This document shows, one piece after another, positions 57,887-64,000 of a stretch of DNA of 64,000 nt. The notes under the pieces are model-generated. The model was not told where the DNA came from. It did not search any database and saw only the letters and a list, made by a program, of their open reading frames with translations. This DNA is from Leifsonia sp. CL147 (GTDB taxonomy: Bacteria; Actinomycetota; Actinomycetes; Actinomycetales; Microbacteriaceae). Location of the stretch: assembly GCF_900114565.1 (NCBI RefSeq), contig NZ_FOTM01000001.1:372678-436677 (forward strand), given 5' to 3'. Numbering within the stretch: position 1 is the first letter of the stretch; every line of letters starts with the position of its first letter. The position numbers and the translations under genes are program-made.

Positions 57887-58906
57887 TCATTTCCGGCTGG
57901 TCCGGGCGACGATGAGCCGCTGCACGACCACGAACGCCAGCAGCAGGATTCCGATGGTGATCCGGGTCCAGGAGGCGTCGGCGCCGAGGAAGGTGATGGA
58001 CACCTTGATGACGCCGTAGACGAGCACGCCGATGAGCGACCCGATGGCGTAGCCGCTCCCGCCCGTCAGCAGGGTGCCTCCGATGACGACGGCGGCGATG
58101 GTGTCGAGCTCGGTGCCGATGCCGTTCAGGCTGTACCCCGCGGCGGTGTACGAGGTGAACAGCAGGCCGGCCACGCCGGCGCACGTCCCACTGATGACGT
58201 AGACGAGGACACGGGTGCGCGCGACCGGCAGGCCCATCAGCAGTGCGGACTGCTGGTTGCCGCCGACGGCGTAGACCGTGCGCCCGAAGCGCGTGTAGCC
58301 GAGGACCCAGATCGCGGCCGCGACGACGAGCAGAGCGATGATCACGGTCGGAGTGATGTACCAGCCTCCGGAGCCCAGCTTGGTCGATTGCAGCCACAGC
58401 ACCGCCGGCTCTTTGACCTGGATCGCCTCGAGGCTGACCACGAAGCACAGGCCCCGCGCCAGGAACATCGCAGCAAGGGACGCGATGAACGGCTGCACAT
58501 CGAAGTAGTGCACCATCACACCGATGGTCAGACCGAACAGTGCTCCGGCGGCGATCATCAACGGGATCACCAGCGGCGTCGGGATGCCCGCCGCCAGCAG
58601 CTTGGCGCCCAGGATGCCCGTGAAGGCCATCACGGCGCCGACCGAGAGGTCGATCCCTCCGCTCAGGATCACGAAGGTCATTCCGGCGGCCAGGACGATC
58701 AGGTAGGCATTGTCTACGAAGAGCGACGACAGGATGCGCGGGGTGACGAACACCCCGAAATACGCCTGACCGGCGGCGAGCATCAGGATGAGGATGGTCA
58801 CCGCAGCGAGGACCGGCGCCCACGACGCCTTGTTCCTCAGCCGGTGCCGCCACGACGGCCCGATACGGACGCTCCGGGTCGGTTCGAGGATCGGGGTCGC
58901 GCTCAT
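57887..58906 (-). CDS. yjfF: Sugar ABC transporter permease (YjfF/YtfT type), second
   Basis: A 339-residue membrane protein with about nine helices, of the RbsC superfamily. TFVILSGGIDLSVGAVMAFTG is the family signature. IAAVVIGGTLLTGGSGYAIGSLIG is the second conserved stretch. The ATG overlaps the stop of the first permease gene. Paired permeases, a YtfQ-like binding protein and a double ATPase match the galactofuranose importer layout. Confidence 0.88.
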   Translation of the reverse strand: MSATPILEPTRSVRIGPSWRHRLRNKASWAPVLAAVTILILMLAAGQAYFGVFVTPRILSSLFVDNAYLIVLAAGMTFVILSGGIDLSVGAVMAFTGILGAKLLAAGIPTPLVIPLMIAAGALFGLTIGVMVHYFDVQPFIASLAAMFLARGLCFVVSLEAIQVKEPAVLWLQSTKLGSGGWYITPTVIIALLVVAAAIWVLGYTRFGRTVYAVGGNQQSALLMGLPVARTRVLVYVISGTCAGVAGLLFTSYTAAGYSLNGIGTELDTIAAVVIGGTLLTGGSGYAIGSLIGVLVYGVIKVSITFLGADASWTRITIGILLLAFVVVQRLIVARTSRK

Positions 58907-59949
58907 GCCGCGCTCCTTTCGGTTTCCGCCGTGCGCGCTGCGATGCGCGGCTGCGGTGGTCGCAGTCGTCCGAGCCACGCGCGCACCCGCCGCGACTGCG
59001 ACAGGCACACGATGATCACGACGGCCGCCTTGAAGACCGGTGTCACCGCCGGCGGAACGCCGAGGAAGGTGATGGTCGAGGTCAGGGTCTGCAGGATGAA
59101 GACGCCGATGACGGTGCCCGCGAGCGTGAACTTGCCGCCCGCCAGCGAGGTGCCGCCGAGCACGACCGCGAGGATCGCGTCGAGCTCGATGTTCAGGCCG
59201 GCGTTGTTGGCGTCAGCCGCCATGATGTTGGAGCTGTAGAGGATCCCGGCGATCCCGGCCAGCAGACCGCTCAGGCCGTAGAGGCTCCACACGATGCCGC
59301 GAGAACGCACCCCGGCGAGACGGCTGGCCGACGGGTTGATGCCGACCGACTCGGTCAGCACCCCGAGCGCGGTGCGGCGCACGAGCAGGCTGATGACGAT
59401 GATCGCGCCGATCGAGACGATGAAGGCGAAGGGCAGCCCGAAGACGTACCCCTGAGAGATGTACGCGTACGGTGCGCTCGTGATCGTCGTGATGAAGCCA
59501 CCGGTGATCAGCAGGGCGATCCCGCGCCCCGCCAGCATCAGGACCAGTGTCGCGATGATCGGCTGGATGCCGAGCACCGCCACCAGGAAGCCGTTCCAGA
59601 GCCCGAACAGCAGACTGATCACGACGGCGGTCAGGATGGCCGTGCTCACCGTCCCCAGGCTGCCCGGCGACCCGGACCCGGAGATGATCGTCAGCGCAAC
59701 GGCGCCGGAGATCGCCATCTGCGCACCGACCGACAGGTCGATCCCGCGCGTCGCGATGACCAGGGTCATCCCGAGGGCGATCAGCATCAGCGGCGCGCTG
59801 TTGCGCAGGATGTCGATGAGCGACCCGTAGAGCTCGCCGTCTTTGACGGTGATGCTGAGGAAGCTGGGCCGGGAAATGGTGTTCAGGACGATGAGCGCCA
59901 GCAGTGCGCCGATCGGCCACACCAGCCGATGCCTGAAGATCGTGCTCAT
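58903..59949 (-). CDS. ytfT: Sugar ABC transporter permease (YtfT type), first
   Basis: A 348-residue membrane protein. LVIATRGIDLSVGAQMAISGAV is the RbsC-type signature. LDAILAVVLGGTSLAGGKFTLAG follows late in the protein. The basic tail (RRVRAWLGRLRPPQPR) is cytosolic. Its start overlaps the upstream ATPase stop, so the unit is translationally coupled. Confidence 0.9.
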   Translation of the reverse strand: MSTIFRHRLVWPIGALLALIVLNTISRPSFLSITVKDGELYGSLIDILRNSAPLMLIALGMTLVIATRGIDLSVGAQMAISGAVALTIISGSGSPGSLGTVSTAILTAVVISLLFGLWNGFLVAVLGIQPIIATLVLMLAGRGIALLITGGFITTITSAPYAYISQGYVFGLPFAFIVSIGAIIVISLLVRRTALGVLTESVGINPSASRLAGVRSRGIVWSLYGLSGLLAGIAGILYSSNIMAADANNAGLNIELDAILAVVLGGTSLAGGKFTLAGTVIGVFILQTLTSTITFLGVPPAVTPVFKAAVVIIVCLSQSRRVRAWLGRLRPPQPRIAARTAETERSAA

Positions 59950-61460
59950 GCTGCGCCCTCCTTGGCGATCAGCGCGACGATGTCATCGACATCGACGTGA
60001 CTTTCATTGTCGAGTTCCGCGATCTTGCGGCGATCCCTCATGACTACCACCCGTTGCGAGAGCCGCACCACTTCATCCAGCTCGGAGGAGATGAAGATGA
60101 GGGCGAGGCCCCCCGACGCCAGTTCGACGATCAGCCGCTGGATCTCCGCTTTGGCTCCGATGTCGATGCCGCGGGTCGGCTCGTCGAGGATGAGCAGCTG
60201 CGGGTCCGTTGCGAGCCACCGGGCGAGAAGGACCTTCTGCTGGTTGCCGCCCGAGAGGTTGCGGATCAGTGCGTTGGGATTGGCCGGCCGGATGCCGAGG
60301 GACTCCATGTACTGCCCGACGATCCGCGCCTGCTCCGCCTTGGTCACCCGGCGGAGCCAGCCGCGCTTCGCCTGCACTCCGAGCACCAGGTTCTCGGCCA
60401 CCGTCAGGTCCGCGATGATGCCCTCCTCGCGGCGATCCTCGGACGAGAAGGCGATGCGCTGCTCGACGGCGTGGCGCGGGCTCGTCAGCCGCGCCGTGGA
60501 CCCCCTGACCGAGACGCGTCCCTGATCGGCGCGATCCGCGCCGTAGATGAGCCGGGCCAGCTCCGTGCGACCGGAGCCGAGCAGGCCGGCGATGCCGACC
60601 ACCTCGCCGTCGTAGACCTCGAGGTCGAACGGCTCGACCGATCCCTTGCGACCCACGAGTGCTGCGCTCAGAACCGGCGCGCCTGCGCGATCGACCCGGC
60701 GGTCGGCCGACCGGCCGATGGACTCGAACTCGGCCAGTTCCCGGCCGAGCATCGCCGCGATGAGCTCCGTGCGGCTGATCTCCTCGATGGCGTGCTCGCC
60801 GATGAGGCGACCATTGCGCAGCACGGTGAGACGGTCCGAGATCTCGTAGATCTGGTCGAGGAAGTGCGAGACGAAGAGGATGGCGACGCCGCGGTCGCGC
60901 AGCGCCCGCATCACGGCGAAGAGCTGCTCGACCTCGAACCGGTCGAGGCTGGACGTCGGCTCGTCGAGCACCAGGACCTTGCAGTCCACCACCACGGCCC
61001 GGCTGATGGCGACCAGTTGCTGCACCGCCAGGGAGTGGGACGACAGTGGCGACCGCGGATCGATGTCGAGGCCGAGCTCGCCGAGGAACCGGGACGCCTC
61101 TTTGTGAGTGGTCCGCCAATCCACGCCGAACGGCCCGCGCTTCTCGTTGCCGAGCATGACGTTCTCGCCCACCGAGAGATTGGTGCAGAGGTTCACCTCT
61201 TGGTAGACGGTGGCGATGCCGGCGTCCTGCGCGTCGGCGGTGCCGGCGAAGGTGCGCGGCTCGCCCCCGACCGTGATCCGGCCGCTGTCGATCGGGTAGA
61301 CGCCGGTCAGCGCCTTGATGAGCGTGGACTTGCCCGCTCCGTTCTCGCCGAGCAGCGAGTGGATCTCACCCGGCCGAAGGGTGAAGTCGACCTGGTCGAG
61401 GGCCTTCACCCCGGGGAACGAGATGGAGATGTCCCGCATCTCGACAACATTGTCGGTCAC
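59946..61460 (-). CDS. ytfR: Sugar ABC transporter ATPase (YtfR type)
   Basis: A 504-residue double ATPase. First half: GENGAGKSTLIKALTG, SLAVQQLVAISRAV, VLVLDEPTSSLD. Second half: LLGSGRTELARL, LSGGNQQKVLLARW, LLILDEPTRGIDIGAK. GTG 61460 is preferred. The alternative ATG at 61493 lies inside the hairpin that follows the binding-protein gene and adds residues without family match. It powers the permeases downstream. Confidence 0.92.
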   Translation of the reverse strand: MTDNVVEMRDISISFPGVKALDQVDFTLRPGEIHSLLGENGAGKSTLIKALTGVYPIDSGRITVGGEPRTFAGTADAQDAGIATVYQEVNLCTNLSVGENVMLGNEKRGPFGVDWRTTHKEASRFLGELGLDIDPRSPLSSHSLAVQQLVAISRAVVVDCKVLVLDEPTSSLDRFEVEQLFAVMRALRDRGVAILFVSHFLDQIYEISDRLTVLRNGRLIGEHAIEEISRTELIAAMLGRELAEFESIGRSADRRVDRAGAPVLSAALVGRKGSVEPFDLEVYDGEVVGIAGLLGSGRTELARLIYGADRADQGRVSVRGSTARLTSPRHAVEQRIAFSSEDRREEGIIADLTVAENLVLGVQAKRGWLRRVTKAEQARIVGQYMESLGIRPANPNALIRNLSGGNQQKVLLARWLATDPQLLILDEPTRGIDIGAKAEIQRLIVELASGGLALIFISSELDEVVRLSQRVVVMRDRRKIAELDNESHVDVDDIVALIAKEGAA

Positions 61461-61488
61461 GTGTGAGCCTGCTTTCCTCGATGGGATG

Positions 61489-61520
61489 GCCACGGGGCGA
61501 GCCTGCGCGCGCCCCGTGGC
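61489..61520 (-). terminator. GC hairpin after the Ytf-type binding protein gene
   Basis: An 11-bp perfect stem (61489-61499 with 61510-61520) over a 10-nt loop, 17 nt after the binding-protein stop on the minus strand. No U-tract. Confidence 0.65.
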
Positions 61521-61536
61521 CTCCTATTCCGTCTGA

Positions 61537-62514
61537 TCAGTACTTGCGGGTGGGGAGGGCTTCCTTGGCCGCCGCCTGGTCGAACGCGAGGTCCTTCGCG
61601 GTGTAGGCCTTCTCGACCTTCTTGCCGGCGATGACATCCTTCACCACGGAGGCGACCTGGTCGCCGAGCAGCGGGTTGCACTCCACGACGTAGTTGAACT
61701 GGCCGTTCGCCAGAGCGGTGAGCCCGTCCTTCGTGCCGTCGATGCTGACGATCTTGATGTCCGTTCCCGGCGTCAGACCGGCGGCCTTGATGGCATCGAG
61801 GGCGCCGAGTCCCATGTCGTCGTTCTGAGCGAACAGCAGGTTGATCTTCTTGCCGTACTTCTGCAGGAAGCCTTCCATGACGGTCTTGCCGTCGGCGCGG
61901 GTGAAGTTACCGGTCTGCGAGTCGAGCGTGGTGATCGACGTCCCGGCGATGCTCGACGAGAAGCCCTTGGCTCGGTCGATCGCGGGAGCGGAACCGGTGG
62001 TCCCCTCCAGGACGACCATGTTGGTCGGGGAGGTTCCGAGCGTGCTCGCCGCCCAGCTGCCGGCGGTCTCGCCCTCCTTCTTGAAGTCGTCGCCGATCCA
62101 GCTGGCGTAGAGGCTCGGGTCGGCGTCGATCGTGCGGTCTTCGAGGATCACCGGGATCTTGGCGTCCTTCGCCTCCTTGAGGACATCATCCCAGCCGGTG
62201 GTGACGACGGCGGCGATCACGATCGCGTCCACTCCCTGGTTGATGAAGCTGTGCACTGCGGCGATCTGGTTCTCCGGCTTGTTGTCAGCCGCGTTGAAGA
62301 TCAGCTTGAAGCCGTTCTTCGCCGAGAACGCTTCTTTCATCGACTGGGTGTTGGCCGCTCGCCAGCCGCTCTCGGATCCCGTCTGCGCGAAGCCGACGGT
62401 GATGACCTTGTGGCCATCGCCTCCGCCCGCTGCGCCTGCTCCGCCTGCGGAGCATCCCGTCAATGCGACGGCCATCAGCCCCAGGGCAGCCACGGCGCCC
62501 ATAAGTTTCTTCAT
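61537..62514 (-). CDS. ytfQ: Galactofuranose-type ABC transporter substrate-binding lipoprotein
   Basis: A 325-residue lipoprotein. Lipobox ALTGC with lipidated C21, a short Gly/Ala linker, then a type I periplasmic binding fold. VGFAQTGSESGWRAANTQSM, FNAADNKPENQIAAVHSFI, LEDRTIDADPSLYASWIGDDF and FAQNDDMGLGALDAIK are characteristic of the YtfQ group, which binds galactofuranose. The specificity is by family resemblance only. It is the first gene of the six-gene minus-strand operon. Confidence 0.92.
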   Translation of the reverse strand: MKKLMGAVAALGLMAVALTGCSAGGAGAAGGGDGHKVITVGFAQTGSESGWRAANTQSMKEAFSAKNGFKLIFNAADNKPENQIAAVHSFINQGVDAIVIAAVVTTGWDDVLKEAKDAKIPVILEDRTIDADPSLYASWIGDDFKKEGETAGSWAASTLGTSPTNMVVLEGTTGSAPAIDRAKGFSSSIAGTSITTLDSQTGNFTRADGKTVMEGFLQKYGKKINLLFAQNDDMGLGALDAIKAAGLTPGTDIKIVSIDGTKDGLTALANGQFNYVVECNPLLGDQVASVVKDVIAGKKVEKAYTAKDLAFDQAAAKEALPTRKY

Positions 62515-62559
62515 GCCAAACCTCCTCGTTCGGGTGCCGGACCTCGCCGGCTCGTCGCA

Positions 62560-62617
62560 ATGTTAGCCTTCACATTGCGTTCAAGAGCAACACTTGGTTG
62601 GTAACGATTGGGTAACG
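62560..62617 (-). promoter_or_regulatory. Promoter/operator region of the Ytf-like operon
   Basis: On the minus strand a TAACAT -10-like box (plus-strand 62560-62565) is preceded at 19 nt by TTGCTC. Upstream of that a direct repeat GGTAACG (62600-62606 and 62611-62617 on the plus strand, 11-bp period) could be the binding site of the operon's LacI protein. Confidence 0.4.
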
Positions 62618-62900
62618 TGCCCGGGATGACGGGCAGGATTCAGCAGGGTTTCGGTTCACGGGAGGCGGAGAAGTGGCAGTTTGTGAGGGATAACATTCCG
62701 CAGATGGTGTGTCGTCGGACGGCGGCGCACTTCCGGCAGGCGACTCAGGTGCGCGGTGCTCGACGTGTCCATCCTGCTCGATCGGGCGCGAGCGCGGTAC
62801 TTCAGCCGCCGCGCAGCTGAGGCAGTGCCGCGCGGGGTAGCGTTACTCCTCAGCGGAATGCTGGATGTGAGCGCGCCGATGTGCTCGAAGGGGAGGACCC
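62618..62900. other. Intergenic stretch without a convincing gene
   Basis: A 70-codon frame at 62608-62820 is open but has no ribosome site and no protein-like pattern. TAGCGT near 62837-62842 may be the -10 box of the small gene at 62901. Nothing else is recognised. Confidence 0.4.
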
Positions 62901-63089
62901 ATGCCGATTCGTCGTCAGGCTGAACAGATGCGCGACCTGTACGCGAACGAGATCGCGGCAGCGGTCGCCGACGGACGGCAGCCGTCCGCTCTGCAGATCG
63001 CCTCGTGGGTCCGGTACCACGACGCCGCGATCGCTGCGGACCCTCGCGCGGTCCTGATCCAGTCGGAGGGCGCCGCCGAGCCCGCCTAG
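62901..63089 (+). CDS. Small hypothetical protein (62 residues)
   Basis: A 62-residue acidic protein: MPIRRQAEQMRDLYANEIAA, then a helix QPSALQIASWVRYHDAAIAADP. A strong GGGGAGG ribosome site lies 5 nt before the ATG, and a helical pattern without low complexity supports a real gene. No family recognised. It stands alone between two minus-strand units. Confidence 0.65.
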   Translation: MPIRRQAEQMRDLYANEIAAAVADGRQPSALQIASWVRYHDAAIAADPRAVLIQSEGAAEPA

Positions 63090-63205
63090 CTTCCGCCCGG
63101 CCCCGGCCCCCGCGGCCGCGAGTGCGTGTCTTCGGAACGTGTGCGGCGGGGCGAGCGACCGCAGACGTTACAAGACGCAGCAGACACCCGCTGCGCGACC
63201 GAGGC

Positions 63206-64000
63206 TCAGCGGCCGTCCTTCCGGATCCAGCGGAAGGTGAGGCGGGAAGCGACGAGGCCCGCGACCAGCCAGATCAGCAGCACGATCGCGATCCAGCCGA
63301 GCTGCCAGCTGCCGCTCGGCTCCGCCGATTCGAAGCTCGCGGGCAGGAACACGCTGCGCATGCCCTGCGCGATCCACTTGAGCGGGAACAGGCTGGCGAT
63401 GTTCTGCAGCCAGGCCGGCAGCAGGCTGAACGCCAGGTACACGCCCGAGATGAACTGCAGCACCAGGACGATCGGGATGATGACCGCTGTCGCGCTCTTC
63501 CCGGTGCGCGGCACCGCGGACAGTGCGATCCCGAGCACCGCCGACGTCACGATCCCGAGCGCGTAGATCCACGCGAACCGCAGCCACAGCTCGGGGTCGG
63601 TCGGCAGCGCGACGCCGAACGCGAAATGCGCCATCAGCAGCAGGAGCAGGATCTGCAGGATGCTCGTCGCGATGACCTGCCCCATCTTGCCGAGGAAGTA
63701 CGACACGACCGGGAGCGGTGTGCCGCCCAGCCGCTTGAGCGTTCCGTCGCTCTTCTCCACGGCGATGTCGACCGCGAGGTTCTGCACGCCGCTCAGGAGG
63801 ATACCCGCCGCGATCATCCCCGGCAGGTAGTAGGCGGCCTGGGTGATCCCGCCGCTGCCGTCGGGCGCGGCTCCGACCTTGCCCAGACCCTGGAAGGCGA
63901 CGGAGAAGATACCGAGCATCACGACCGGGAACAGGAACGTGAAGAAGATCGTGTCCGACTGACGGAAGTAGATCAGGATCTCGTAGCGGATGCGGGACCA
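63206..64000 (-). CDS. ABC-2 type transporter permease, C-terminal part
   Basis: The minus-strand frame is open from the window edge to the stop at 63206, giving the last 264 residues. The first part reads RIRYEILIYFRQSDTIFFTF, a typical ABC-2 N-terminal region (single helix, then the loop with GLGKVGAAPDGSG). Five further helices follow, with AVEKSDGTLKRLGGTPLPVVSY as the conserved cytosolic loop and ISGVYLAFSLLPAWLQNIASLFPLKWIAQG as the late motif. It is a drug or polymer efflux permease. Its ATPase should lie upstream, outside the window. Confidence 0.9.
   Translation of the reverse strand, partial: WSRIRYEILIYFRQSDTIFFTFLFPVVMLGIFSVAFQGLGKVGAAPDGSGGITQAAYYLPGMIAAGILLSGVQNLAVDIAVEKSDGTLKRLGGTPLPVVSYFLGKMGQVIATSILQILLLLLMAHFAFGVALPTDPELWLRFAWIYALGIVTSAVLGIALSAVPRTGKSATAVIIPIVLVLQFISGVYLAFSLLPAWLQNIASLFPLKWIAQGMRSVFLPASFESAEPSGSWQLGWIAIVLLIWLVAGLVASRLTFRWIRKDGR

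Noticed and set aside
62608-62820. 70-residue frame upstream of the small hypothetical gene
   Set aside because: No ribosome site, mixed composition and no protein-like pattern. Treated as intergenic.
62890-62900. GGGGAGGACC before the small gene at 62901 as a T7-regulon site
   Set aside because: It matches only part of the motif in reverse, and its position is that of a Shine-Dalgarno sequence.

Overview
The window is high-GC DNA with many GTG starts, ATGA and GTGA gene overlaps, and promoters in which the -10 box sits 6-7 nt before the start codon. It also carries several sugar ABC importers with LacI-type operators. Together these point to an actinobacterium, most likely a soil or plant-associated member of the Micrococcales/Microbacteriaceae. 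That placement is inferred from style and gene content, since no rRNA or marker gene is present.

Layout. Positions 1-2474 hold the end of a sugar-binding protein gene and a GH42 beta-galactosidase. A secreted clan GH-A/ricin/LamG protein follows (3067-5505). It has three copies of a LacI-type operator around its promoter and is flanked on both sides by a palindromic repeat family. From 6248 to 13226 lies an almost complete thiamine biosynthesis locus: thiD, a TPP riboswitch with thiC, thiE, and thiO-thiS-thiG-thiF/rhodanese.

From 13340 to 38506 runs a 16-gene cluster, all on the + strand, built around a 1503-residue EssC/EccC-type FtsK-SpoIIIE ATPase with an N-terminal FHA domain. It contains an RDD-FHA membrane protein, two small WXG100-like proteins, a 480-residue probable T7 substrate, and two small proteins of unknown family. 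It also has a polytopic membrane protein, a PP2C phosphatase, a Ser/Thr kinase, three further FHA proteins (one fused to a winged helix), and a 1772-residue cell-surface protein made of tandem cadherin/Ig-like and FN3 domains. The last part is a MoxR-DUF58-transglutaminase-like module. The transglutaminase-like protein has lost all three catalytic residues. Three transcription units of this cluster share a 16-bp GC palindrome at a fixed distance from the -10 box. This is the best candidate in the window for an under-described system: a phospho-signalling-rich type VII-like secretion or envelope system lacking EccB, EccD, EccE and mycosin.

Positions 38507-39870 are a decay zone. It holds two 48-bp palindromic elements, a fragment of a duplicated GH43 gene, a MarR gene with two nonsense codons, and a truncated YCII-like gene. 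Positions 39917-50736 form a glycan-use region: a GH43, an ABC importer, a LacI regulator, two more GH43-like enzymes, a SurA-like protein, and a secreted beta-helix/LamG protein. A shared TGTATCGATACA operator ties its two ends together. Positions 50791-55132 hold a flavin monooxygenase, a dinucleotide-binding reductase and an MHS-family transporter, with a divergent LysR regulator. Positions 55184-62514 are a galactofuranose-type (Ytf-like) ABC operon with two ATPase genes and its own LacI gene. The window ends in a small hypothetical gene and the 3' part of an ABC-2 permease.

In all three sugar-binding-protein transcripts a strong GC hairpin follows the binding-protein stop codon, which would let that gene be expressed above its partners.
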